A stretch of 64,000 nt of DNA from contig NZ_AP017378.1 of NCBI RefSeq assembly GCF_003966735.1, forward strand, positions 591,001 through 655,000. Reading direction: 5' to 3'. Shown in pieces: positions 43,499 through 50,693 of this stretch. Position numbers and translations under genes: made by a program. Each line of letters begins with the position of its first letter. Position 1 is the stretch's first letter. The notes beneath the pieces are model-generated. The model was not told the origin of the DNA. It ran no database searches and saw only the letters and a list, made by a program, of their open reading frames with translations. Source of the DNA: Desulfovibrio ferrophilus. GTDB lineage: Bacteria; Desulfobacterota; Desulfovibrionia; Desulfovibrionales; Desulfovibrionaceae.

Positions 43499-44866
43499 AT
43501 GGCACATATCCTGGTTGTGGACGACGAGAAGGACATTCGCCTTTCACTTCGGGGCATCCTTGAAGATGAGGGATTCGAAGTTGATGAGGCCGAGAGTGGG
43601 GAAGCCGCGCTTGCCTATCTGGAGGACCGAACTCCTGATCTTATGTTGCTGGATATTTGGCTTACAGGAGTTGACGGCCTTGAGGTTTTGACTCGTGTTC
43701 GCGAAGGGGCGGCCCCTCCTCCGGTGATCATGATCTCTGGCCATGGCAATATCGAGACGGCCGTGAGCGCCATCAAGAAGGGAGCCTTTGATTTTATCGA
43801 GAAGCCCCTGTCCTTGGAGAAAGTCATTGTCTGTGTGAACAAGGCGTTGGAGTTCAACTCCATCCGACGTGAAAATATTGCTCTGCGCCAGCGATTGACC
43901 TCAAGTCAGGTCCATCAGCTGACCGGTCAGTCCGACGGGGTTGCGCTGTTGCGTGGGCAGATTGAGCGAGTGGCTCCCACTGATGCCTGGGTGCTCATCA
44001 CCGGCGAAAATGGTACCGGCAAAGAGATCGTGGCCCGCATGATTCACGACAGCAGCAAGCGGGGAGACCGTTCTCTTGTGGCTGTGAACTGCGCAGCCAT
44101 TCCCGAAGAACTCATCGAAAGCGAATTGTTCGGCCATGAGAAAGGCGCGTTTACTGGTGCAGATTCGGCTCAGGCGGGAAAATTCGAGTTGGCCGATAAG
44201 GGAACTCTTTTTCTGGATGAGATTGGGGACATGAGCCTCAAAACCCAGGCCAAGATTTTGCGTATCCTTCAGGAGCAGAAGTTCGAGCGCGTGGGCGGGC
44301 GACGGACCATGTCCGTGGATGTGCGGGTTATTGCCGCGACCAATAAGGACCTGATGGACGAGATTAAGGAAGGGCGATTCCGCGAGGACCTGTATTACAG
44401 GCTCAAGGTTTTTCCTCTGACCGTACCGCCACTGCGCGAGCGTGTTGAGGATATCGTCCTGTTGATTGATGAATTTGTGGGACGATTGACCAGAATGCAC
44501 GGCTTTAAGCCGTTACGTTTTGCTGACTCGGCCCTGGCAGCGCTTACTCGTTACACTTGGCCGGGCAATGTTCGGGAACTCAAGAATTTTGTAGAGCGGA
44601 TGTTGATTATGCATGGTGGCGATGAGGTGCGTATCGAAGATCTGCCTGATGAGTTTACCCGTTCCGTGGCCGGGGGTGAGAGTACTGCGGCAGGGAGCAT
44701 CCCCGCAGGTGTGGTGGACTTCAAGGCTGCACGGCAGGAGTTTGAGGCCGCTTTTCTGCGCCGGAAGCTTGAGGAGTGTGGGGGCAACATCACCCGGCTG
44801 GCCGAATCCATCGGGCTGGAGCGGTCCTATTTGTATCGCAAGCTCAAGTCTTACGACATCCAGTAA
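43499..44866 (+). CDS. ntrX: NtrX-type sigma-54-dependent response regulator
   Basis: 455 residues: receiver (1-120; VVDDEKD, Asp in LMLLDIWLTG near 53), AAA+ sigma-54 interaction domain (~140-370) with Walker A TGENGTGKEIVARMIH, the GAFTGA loop in ELFGHEKGAFTGADSAQAGK, Walker B LFLDEIGDM and a PGNVREL motif, then a Fis-type helix-turn-helix (LEECGGNITRLAESIGLERS). The ATG at 43499 has GAGGAG 11 bases upstream; in-frame codons back to 43421 are rejected. It should activate sigma-54 promoters on signals from the NtrY-type kinase at 38749. Confidence 0.92.
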   Translation: MAHILVVDDEKDIRLSLRGILEDEGFEVDEAESGEAALAYLEDRTPDLMLLDIWLTGVDGLEVLTRVREGAAPPPVIMISGHGNIETAVSAIKKGAFDFIEKPLSLEKVIVCVNKALEFNSIRRENIALRQRLTSSQVHQLTGQSDGVALLRGQIERVAPTDAWVLITGENGTGKEIVARMIHDSSKRGDRSLVAVNCAAIPEELIESELFGHEKGAFTGADSAQAGKFELADKGTLFLDEIGDMSLKTQAKILRILQEQKFERVGGRRTMSVDVRVIAATNKDLMDEIKEGRFREDLYYRLKVFPLTVPPLRERVEDIVLLIDEFVGRLTRMHGFKPLRFADSALAALTRYTWPGNVRELKNFVERMLIMHGGDEVRIEDLPDEFTRSVAGGESTAAGSIPAGVVDFKAARQEFEAAFLRRKLEECGGNITRLAESIGLERSYLYRKLKSYDIQ

Positions 44867-45320
44867 AGGAAAAATGACCGCAAGCTGCACGATTTCGGCG
44901 TTGCTTTGGTCCCCGCCGACTCTCATGTATGAATTGATACACTTCGGCCAAGCGAAAAATCCGTGCCCTGCGCTCGCTCAATTTAAGGTGACTGCTTTGT
45001 TGAATTGCCATCGCTTCGGTAGTGCTTCTGGTCTCAGCTCTCCACAGCGTTTGAGCGAGAGTCGCTCATTCCACTGAAGGCTATGTATGTTCGGTCGCCT
45101 CATCTCGTTTAAACTGAGATTATCTAGGGGTTGCGAAGCCCTATCGCTTTGGCTATGGTGCCTTGGCTGGTCGGCAGTTCACCCAGGCGTCACCGCCCCG
45201 CAAGGGGAGCTAAACCTGCCATTTCTACCTCCAATCGACACCTTATCCCCGTGCCGAGTCGGAAGACGGTGACCACCGGCAACCCATGTCTTTGGGTTGG
45301 CATGAGAGTGAGGATAAGTC
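44867..45320 (+). ncRNA. Gene-less hairpin-rich region; candidate structured leader of the DUF2087 gene
   Basis: About 450 bases with no credible ORF. The right half contains several local hairpins in order: ATCTC/GAGAT around GTTTAAAC (45102-45120); a 5-bp stem capped by a GCGA tetraloop (45128-45141); CCCC-GCAA-GGGG (45196-45207); CGGT/ACCG around 45267-45278; and CAACCCA/TGGGTTG (45280-45286 with 45293-45299), which ends 12 bases before the GAGG ribosome site. Two GNRA tetraloops in 80 bases of non-coding sequence favour a folded RNA. The left half (44930-45075) has fewer paired elements and may be decayed sequence. No class I recognise fits. Confidence 0.35.
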
Positions 45321-45854
45321 ATGTCCAAATCCCCTTTGCCTTTTCCCGTGGATGATATCTCTGTATTTGCCAAGTCTTTACGCCGCCAGCTTGATGGGCT
45401 GGAGCGTGCGCCCAGTCATGTCGAAATGCTGAACCTGCTTGCCAAGGCAGGTGGATACCGCAATTTTCAGCATTTTCGGGCGCAACAGGATGCTCGGACG
45501 AACCTCGATGTCCCGAGGCCGTTGCCTGCCGATGTCGACTACCGGCGAGTCAAGCGGCTTGTGCGCTTCTTTGATGCGCAGGGACGGCTTACCCGCTGGC
45601 CCAAAAAGTTCACCATGCGCATGTTGTGCCTCTGGGTGATGTGGTCGCGGATTGCCGCGAAAGTGCCCTTGTCAGAGCGTGAAATCAGTGACTGGCTGGA
45701 TGAGCAGCATCTGTTTGGTGATTACGCGCTTTTGAGACGTGAACTTGTGGACCGTGGCCTTGTCACAAGGACAGCAGACGGCAGGGAATATCGGCGGATT
45801 GAGCGCCAGCCTTCCGCAGAAGCCATTGAGCTTTTGAAGCATCTGCGCCAATAG
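45321..45854 (+). CDS. DUF2087 domain protein
   Basis: 177 residues. The N-terminal part (PFPVDDISVFAKSLRRQLDG, then HVEMLNLLAKAGGYRNFQHF) resembles the small DNA- or nucleotide-associated helical module often preceding DUF2087. The C-terminal DUF2087 (~75-175) contains RFFDAQGRLTRWPKK and LVTRTADGREYRRIE and is predicted to be a winged-helix-like domain, so a regulator is plausible but unproven. GAGGATAAGTC precedes the ATG. The long structured-looking leader upstream and the strong terminator downstream make it a separate single-gene unit. Confidence 0.8.
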   Translation: MSKSPLPFPVDDISVFAKSLRRQLDGLERAPSHVEMLNLLAKAGGYRNFQHFRAQQDARTNLDVPRPLPADVDYRRVKRLVRFFDAQGRLTRWPKKFTMRMLCLWVMWSRIAAKVPLSEREISDWLDEQHLFGDYALLRRELVDRGLVTRTADGREYRRIERQPSAEAIELLKHLRQ

Positions 45855-45881
45855 TCCAAGGTCTTGTCTGATTATACCGAC

Positions 45882-45933
45882 AAGAGGGCAATGGAGAGCT
45901 GACGGGTGTCAGCCTTCCATTGCTCTTATTTTG
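45882..45933 (+). terminator. Terminator after the DUF2087 gene
   Basis: Long stem AAGAG-x-GCAATGGA / TCCATTGCTCTT (45882-45895 with 45916-45927) with an inner CTGAC/GTCAG hairpin (45899-45903 with 45908-45912), followed by ATTTTG. Confidence 0.85.
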
Positions 45934-46014
45934 ATTGTTCATCGCGTCTTGGGATGACCAGAGTATACACTGATGTTCAGTGCGTGTTATTGGGCGGGAG
46001 TATAAAGCGGGAAG

Positions 46015-46755
46015 CTAGCTCCTGATCCAGATGATGCTCGCCTGGCGTCCGCACACCTGCTCACGACGGTAGGAAAAGAACAGCTCCGGCAGGCTCATGG
46101 TGCACAGGTCCAGGGCATAGACATTGGCTGGGGGGATGCCTGCACTGACCAGTTGATCACGGGTCATGCGCCACAGGTTGGCGCATTGGGTCTGCCGATC
46201 ATACCAGTCCTCGAAGGAAGAGCCGAACTCCTGACCGAAGTTCGTGAACTCGCTCTTGCCCGGTCCCAGGCTCGGGCCGCGCACGGCCATGACGTCGGAA
46301 GCGGAGATGTCATATTCCTCACAAAAGTCTCGTACGCCCGTAGCAGGAAATTTAAGAACATTTCCCCGCCAGCCTGCGTGCAGTGCGGCGATATGTTTGC
46401 CACTTTTGTGAGCCAGCAGGATGGGTTGGCAGTCCGCAGTCTTGATCACCAGTGCCAGCCCTGGACGGGTGGTGGCTAGGCCGTCGGCCTCAAGGGTGCC
46501 CGGTTCTTCGATGGAGCCCGGTTCCGGGTCGAAGATGATTTGTTGACCATGGACCTGGCGGACCTCCTGCCAATATTCGAATCCCAAAGCGTCTTGAAGG
46601 TGCTTGCGGTTTGCCCGCACCGAGGCTTTGTCGTCGCCCACATCGAGGGATATATTGTTGCTGCCAAAGGGGCCGGAATCCTTGCCGCGCAGTCCGAAGG
46701 CGCAGCCGATATTCTGCAGGCCGGGAAAAACAAAGGGAAGATAGTTCATATCCAT
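46015..46755 (-). CDS. pgeF: Polyphenol-oxidase/laccase-like purine nucleoside phosphorylase (YfiH/PgeF)
   Basis: 246 residues of the YfiH/LACC1 family, now known as purine nucleoside phosphorylase/adenosine deaminase or a peptidoglycan-editing factor rather than a laccase. The three metal ligands are in place: QVHGQQ (His), KTADCQP (Cys) and ALHAGWRG (His). The segment after that, VRGPSLGPGKSEF, differs from the usual GPCIGxxCYEV. The start overlaps the end of the 5-formyl-THF cyclo-ligase gene by 10 bases; ATG 46755 or the ATG two codons later may be used. Confidence 0.9.
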   Translation of the reverse strand: MDMNYLPFVFPGLQNIGCAFGLRGKDSGPFGSNNISLDVGDDKASVRANRKHLQDALGFEYWQEVRQVHGQQIIFDPEPGSIEEPGTLEADGLATTRPGLALVIKTADCQPILLAHKSGKHIAALHAGWRGNVLKFPATGVRDFCEEYDISASDVMAVRGPSLGPGKSEFTNFGQEFGSSFEDWYDRQTQCANLWRMTRDQLVSAGIPPANVYALDLCTMSLPELFFSYRREQVCGRQASIIWIRS

Positions 46756-47333
46756 ATGGTTTCATTCTCCGTGATGATCGCGTGGACCGGGACGTCCCAT
46801 GTGTCATGCGGTAGATTCTGTTGAACCTGGAATCCATAGGCCAGCCCGATGAGCACTGCATTGGGAGCCTGTTTTGCTGAGAGAAAGCGGTCATAGAATC
46901 CAGCCCCGAAACCGAGCCTGAATCCTTGCCGATCAAATCCAACTCCGGGAATCAGAATCAGATCAGGGTTGACGTCAAGAAGGGCGGCGCAATTCTCGGG
47001 GGCTGGTTCCGGGATGCCGTACAACCCCGGTCGCAGGTCCTCCATGCAGGTCGCGCAGGCGATATCCATGAGACCTGGTTCCTGAGGGCGACAACGAGGC
47101 AACAAAACCCTGATTCCATGCAGCCACAATTCGTCCAGCAGCGGGCTGACATCGACCTCTCCTCTAATGGGCATGTAGGTCAATATTTCGCGAGCCGTGG
47201 TCCAGGCCGGTGTTTCGCGTAATCGCTCAAGAATGGCAGTGGACAGCTTCTGCCTAAGGGCTTCGGGCTGTTCGGCTCGCTGCTGAATCAGGCTTTTTCG
47301 CAACTGGTTTTTCGAGTCAGTGTTTTGGGTCAT
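46746..47333 (-). CDS. 5-formyltetrahydrofolate cyclo-ligase
   Basis: Converts 5-formyl-THF to methenyl-THF with ATP. From the ATG at 47333 (MTQNTDSKNQLRKSLIQQ) it has 195 residues, the usual length. The folate/ATP signature PGVGFDRQGFRLGFGAGFYD near 133 and PHDTWDVPVHAIITE near 176 are conserved. An in-frame start at 47378 would add 15 residues. First gene of a leftward pair with pgeF, divergent from the phosphoesterase gene. Confidence 0.92.
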   Translation of the reverse strand: MTQNTDSKNQLRKSLIQQRAEQPEALRQKLSTAILERLRETPAWTTAREILTYMPIRGEVDVSPLLDELWLHGIRVLLPRCRPQEPGLMDIACATCMEDLRPGLYGIPEPAPENCAALLDVNPDLILIPGVGFDRQGFRLGFGAGFYDRFLSAKQAPNAVLIGLAYGFQVQQNLPHDTWDVPVHAIITENETIWI

Positions 47334-47442
47334 GGGCCTTGCGTGGCAGGTGTCGGGTATCATACAGTTCCATGTCACGCACGGCGGACGGTCCGTCGGC
47401 GTGCTTATTCCTGTAACTGTTTGGGCTGAAACTGAAAAGAGA

Positions 47443-48120
47443 ATGTCTTTGAAAAATCGAGACGAATGTTGGATCGGCGTGGGTGATATCCACGGGCAGG
47501 CTCAAAATATTTCCAGAATTCCCGGGGTGACGGACGCCAGAGGGGTTATTATGTCGGGTGATATGACCACCCATGGCAGCGTGGATGACGCCCGCCGCGT
47601 GATGGACGTTTTGCAAAAGGCCAATCCTGTTGTACTGGCTCAGATTGGCAACATGGATAGTCCGGGCATCTCCGGTTGGCTTGAGGAAAAAGGGGTGAAT
47701 ATTCACGCCGAAGCCCGAGAATTGGCCCCCGGGTTTGGACTGATCGGAGTGGGGTGGTCGGCGCCGACGCCTTTTGGGACCCCTTGTGAAGTTCCGGATG
47801 CCACTTTGGGGCACTGGTTGAACGCTGTGCATGCCCGCGCCAGTGATTGGAAGAGATTGCTGCTGGTCGTGCATACACCCCCATACGGAACCAGGGTTGA
47901 TGATCTTGGCGGAGGCCGCCATGTAGGCAGCCCTGCGGTGCGCGAGTTCATCGAGCGGGTCCAGCCGGATGCCTGTCTGACAGGCCATATCCATGAAAGC
48001 CGTGCTCTGGACTATGTGGGGAAGACTCCGGTGGTCAACCCCGGAATGCTGGCTCACGGTGGTTATGCGCAAATCAGATTGACCGCAGATGAATTGTCCA
48101 TCGAGCTGAAGACCCTTTAG
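47443..48120 (+). CDS. Metallophosphoesterase of the calcineurin-like superfamily
   Basis: 225 residues from the ATG at 47443. The full metal-binding set is present: GDIHGQAQNI (residues ~13-22), SGDMTTHG, IGNMDSPG (Asn), HTPPYGT and TGHIHES near the end. Substrate unknown; similar single-domain enzymes act on phosphodiesters. In-frame codons back to 47320 overlap the divergent gene and lack a ribosome site. It is followed within 13 bases by the exonuclease III gene. Confidence 0.85.
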   Translation: MSLKNRDECWIGVGDIHGQAQNISRIPGVTDARGVIMSGDMTTHGSVDDARRVMDVLQKANPVVLAQIGNMDSPGISGWLEEKGVNIHAEARELAPGFGLIGVGWSAPTPFGTPCEVPDATLGHWLNAVHARASDWKRLLLVVHTPPYGTRVDDLGGGRHVGSPAVREFIERVQPDACLTGHIHESRALDYVGKTPVVNPGMLAHGGYAQIRLTADELSIELKTL

Positions 48121-48133
48121 CCGAGCGAGAGTG

Positions 48134-48904
48134 ATGAAGTTCTATTCATGGAATATCAACGGCCTGCGAGCCGTGATCAAGAAGGGGTATTGGGATTGGT
48201 TTTATGCCTGCGACGCAGATGTCGTCGGGTTGCAAGAAATCAAGGTCGAGCCTGAGCAATTGACCGAGACGGATCGGAATCCCGAGGGCTATCAGGTGGC
48301 CTGGAATTCCTGCAAGAAACGTAAAGGATATTCCGGTACGGCAGCCTTTTATCGGAAGGAACCGCTGTCTATTTCCTACGGGTTGCCTGATGACACCTAC
48401 AATGGCGAGGGGCGTTGCATTCTGCTGGAGTATCCGTCTTTTTATTTCTTCAATATCTATTATCCCAACGGTCAGAAGGACGACGAGCGTCTGAACTTCA
48501 AGCTGGGATATTATGATTGTTTCCTCGAGTATGCTCAGGAGCTGCGAAAGATAAAGCCCATCGTGGCCTGTGGGGATTTCAATACCGCCCACAAGCCCAT
48601 TGATTTGAAGCGCCCCAAAGAGAACGAGAAGACGTCCGGCTTTTTGCCCATTGAGCGGGCCTGGGTCGATAAATTCGTCGATCATGGATACGTGGATACA
48701 TTTCGCATGTTTAATGAACAGCCCGATGAATATTCGTGGTGGTCCTACCGTTATGGTGCACGTTCGCGTAACGCTGGATGGCGTATTGATTATTTCTTTG
48801 TGTCCGATGAATTGCAGGGAAATGTAACCCGTGCCTGGATCGAACAGGACGTGATGGGGTCGGATCATTGTCCCGTGGGACTGGAACTGGATCTGGATGC
48901 CTAG
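48134..48904 (+). CDS. xth: Exodeoxyribonuclease III / AP endonuclease
   Basis: 256 residues, base-excision-repair nuclease of the Xth/APE1 type. MKFYSWNINGLRAVIKKGYW at the N-terminus, VGLQEIKVEP near 37 (catalytic Glu), GRCILLEYPSFYFFNIYYPN, GDFNTAHKPIDLKRP near 150 (Asp, Asn), and MGSDHCPVGLELD at the C-terminus (Asp-His) are all intact. The ATG at 48134 follows an in-frame GTG at 48131. The stop overlaps the next gene by 8 bases. Confidence 0.95.
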   Translation: MKFYSWNINGLRAVIKKGYWDWFYACDADVVGLQEIKVEPEQLTETDRNPEGYQVAWNSCKKRKGYSGTAAFYRKEPLSISYGLPDDTYNGEGRCILLEYPSFYFFNIYYPNGQKDDERLNFKLGYYDCFLEYAQELRKIKPIVACGDFNTAHKPIDLKRPKENEKTSGFLPIERAWVDKFVDHGYVDTFRMFNEQPDEYSWWSYRYGARSRNAGWRIDYFFVSDELQGNVTRAWIEQDVMGSDHCPVGLELDLDA

Positions 48905-49670
48905 GATGCAGGGGGTGGTCAGCGTCGGGTTCGAGTCGTATGCGACCTCGGTGCCTCGGGTGCTGGACGCCTGCGGAGCGCACAAGGTGCTGGCCGAACA
49001 ACAGCGCGTGCTCATCAAACCGAATCTGGTGAATGCTTCGCCTCCGCCCGTGACTACGCCGGTTGAGTGCGTAGAGGCTGTCATTGACTATGTGCGGGCT
49101 CATTCGGATGCCGAAATCGTTGTCGCTGAAGGCTGCGGCGATGCCTGCCGCGAGACTCCGGAGATATTTGCCGCTCTGGGCTATGTGGGGATGGCAGATC
49201 GCATGGGTGCGGTCTTACTGGATTTGAATACCGCACCGCTGGTGGAGCGTCAGAATCCGGCCTGTGAATTGTTTCCACAGATGTGGTTGCCAGCCGTGGC
49301 TTTTACCCACTTCATCATCTCCATACCCATGCTCAAGGCCCATTCCCTGGCGGGCATGACCGGAACCATCAAGAACATGATGGGCTTTCCCCCTCCCGAA
49401 CACTACGCGGGCCAGCATGGCTCCTGGAAAAAGGCATCGTTCCATGGACGGATGCAGCAGTCCGTGCGTGAACTGGCGTCTTACATTCTGCCGGACCTGA
49501 CGCTCATGGATGCTTCCGTGGGCCTGTCCTCATTCCATTTGGGAGGTCCGACTTGTGATCCCCCCGTAGGCAGGCTCCTGGCTGGGGGCGATGCCTATGC
49601 CCTGGATCGCGAAGCTGCCGGGTTGCTGGGGCTGGACTGGGAGTGTGTTGGTCACTTGCTGCCGCTATGA
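48897..49670 (+). CDS. DUF362 domain protein
   Basis: 257 residues, a single DUF362 domain without the C-terminal ferredoxin motifs found in many relatives. KVLAEQQRVLIKPNLVNASP near residue 30 and GMTGTIKNMMGFPPPEHYAG near 160 are the characteristic segments. The biochemical function of the family is unclear (a link to iron-sulfur or quinone chemistry has been suggested). The ATG at 48897 lies inside the xth stop region, so the two are translationally coupled; ATG 48906 is the alternative start. Confidence 0.85.
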   Translation: MPRMQGVVSVGFESYATSVPRVLDACGAHKVLAEQQRVLIKPNLVNASPPPVTTPVECVEAVIDYVRAHSDAEIVVAEGCGDACRETPEIFAALGYVGMADRMGAVLLDLNTAPLVERQNPACELFPQMWLPAVAFTHFIISIPMLKAHSLAGMTGTIKNMMGFPPPEHYAGQHGSWKKASFHGRMQQSVRELASYILPDLTLMDASVGLSSFHLGGPTCDPPVGRLLAGGDAYALDREAAGLLGLDWECVGHLLPL

Positions 49671-50027
49671 TCCTTCGGTCTTTAATGCACCGGGAACCAA
49701 GCCTGTTGCACTGTACGGGGGGAGGGGAGGCATGGGGCAGTCGCAATTCGTATTTTAGAAATTGGCCCCGCCCCGCCTGTGGTCAAAGAACTGCTGACAC
49801 AGGATTGAGGGCTGATTTTAATATGCCTCCATGTTGTAAGCCTCCTAATAATTGACAAACCTTTTTTAAGCGTTCAGAAACTTTGATGCTTCGGCAATCA
49901 TTCGCGCGCGTATATGAAGGATTGTCGGTTGCATTTGATTTCGGCCCCGTGATGACGCCTTGGTCGGTGGCAGGGGCTGGAATTGGTCTGATTCCAGTTG
50001 GTTGGTAACTCGTATGGAGGAGTGAAG
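49671..50027. other. Intergenic region upstream of the fumarate reductase operon
   Basis: About 357 bases without a gene of normal size. It contains a purine-rich tract with G6 (49720-49735) directly before ATG GGG CAG, which opens an 8-codon frame ending TAG (MGQSQFVF, 49733-49759); a -35-like TTGACA at 49852-49857 with no good -10 behind it; and a 7-bp hairpin CTGGAAT/ATTCCAG (49977-49983 with 49991-49997) 19 bases upstream of the frdC ribosome site. The promoter of the frd operon should lie here. Confidence 0.45.
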
Positions 50028-50681
50028 ATGTCGGTTGTCGACTCGACCCTGCACGTGCCCAAACCGTCGCGGGCGTCTGGCTACCTTGATTGGTTGCAGA
50101 TGCTCACCGGTGCTGGGCTCGTTTTGTTTATGTGGAGCCACATGATTCTGGTTTCCAGCGTTTTGCTGGGCCCCGGTGTCATGAATGCTCTGGCCCATTT
50201 TTTCGAGGCCACATACATGGCCCAGATCGGCGGCCCCATGATCGGGTTTGCCTTTATGTTGCACTTCGTGCTGGCGGCTCGTAAATTGCCGTTCCGCATG
50301 CAGGAGCAGAAATCCATCTGGGCACATGCCAAGACTCTCAAACACACCGACACCTGGCTTTGGCTGGTGCAGGCGGGAACGGCCATGATTATTCTGATCA
50401 TGGGCTCCATCCATATGTGGGTGGTTCTGACCGATCTGCCCATCTCCGCAGCCAAGAGTGCCGCGCGTGTGTCCGAGGGCTGGTGGCTGATGTTTTATCT
50501 GTTGCTTCTGCCATTGGTGGAACTACACGTCGGGATCGGTTTCTACCGTATCGGTGTGAAGTGGGGCGTGATCAAGCGTTCCAACCGCCCCAAGGCCAAG
50601 AAGCTGGAAAAGGTCGTTACGCTGACCATGATCACCATCGGCGTGCTGACCCTGATCCGATTCCTTTTGCTCGCATCCTAG
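50028..50681 (+). CDS. frdC: Fumarate reductase/succinate dehydrogenase cytochrome b subunit (type B)
   Basis: 217 residues, five hydrophobic segments, the di-haem type B membrane anchor that connects the quinone pool to the catalytic subunits. Haem-ligand histidines are in MWSHMILVSS, the second helix region HFFEATYM, MLHFVLAARKL, and GSIHMWVVL. GGAGGAG lies 5 bases before ATG 50028; in-frame ATG 49998 precedes it and is rejected. First gene of frdC-A-B with 12- and 3-base spacings. Confidence 0.92.
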   Translation: MSVVDSTLHVPKPSRASGYLDWLQMLTGAGLVLFMWSHMILVSSVLLGPGVMNALAHFFEATYMAQIGGPMIGFAFMLHFVLAARKLPFRMQEQKSIWAHAKTLKHTDTWLWLVQAGTAMIILIMGSIHMWVVLTDLPISAAKSAARVSEGWWLMFYLLLLPLVELHVGIGFYRIGVKWGVIKRSNRPKAKKLEKVVTLTMITIGVLTLIRFLLLAS

Positions 50682-50693
50682 GAGGAAGCACCA

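Noticed and set aside
45205..45225. Resemblance of CTAAACCTGCC to a cobalamin-riboswitch box
   Set aside because: Only a short partial match; the B12 box and conserved core are not found, and the downstream gene is unrelated to cobalamin.
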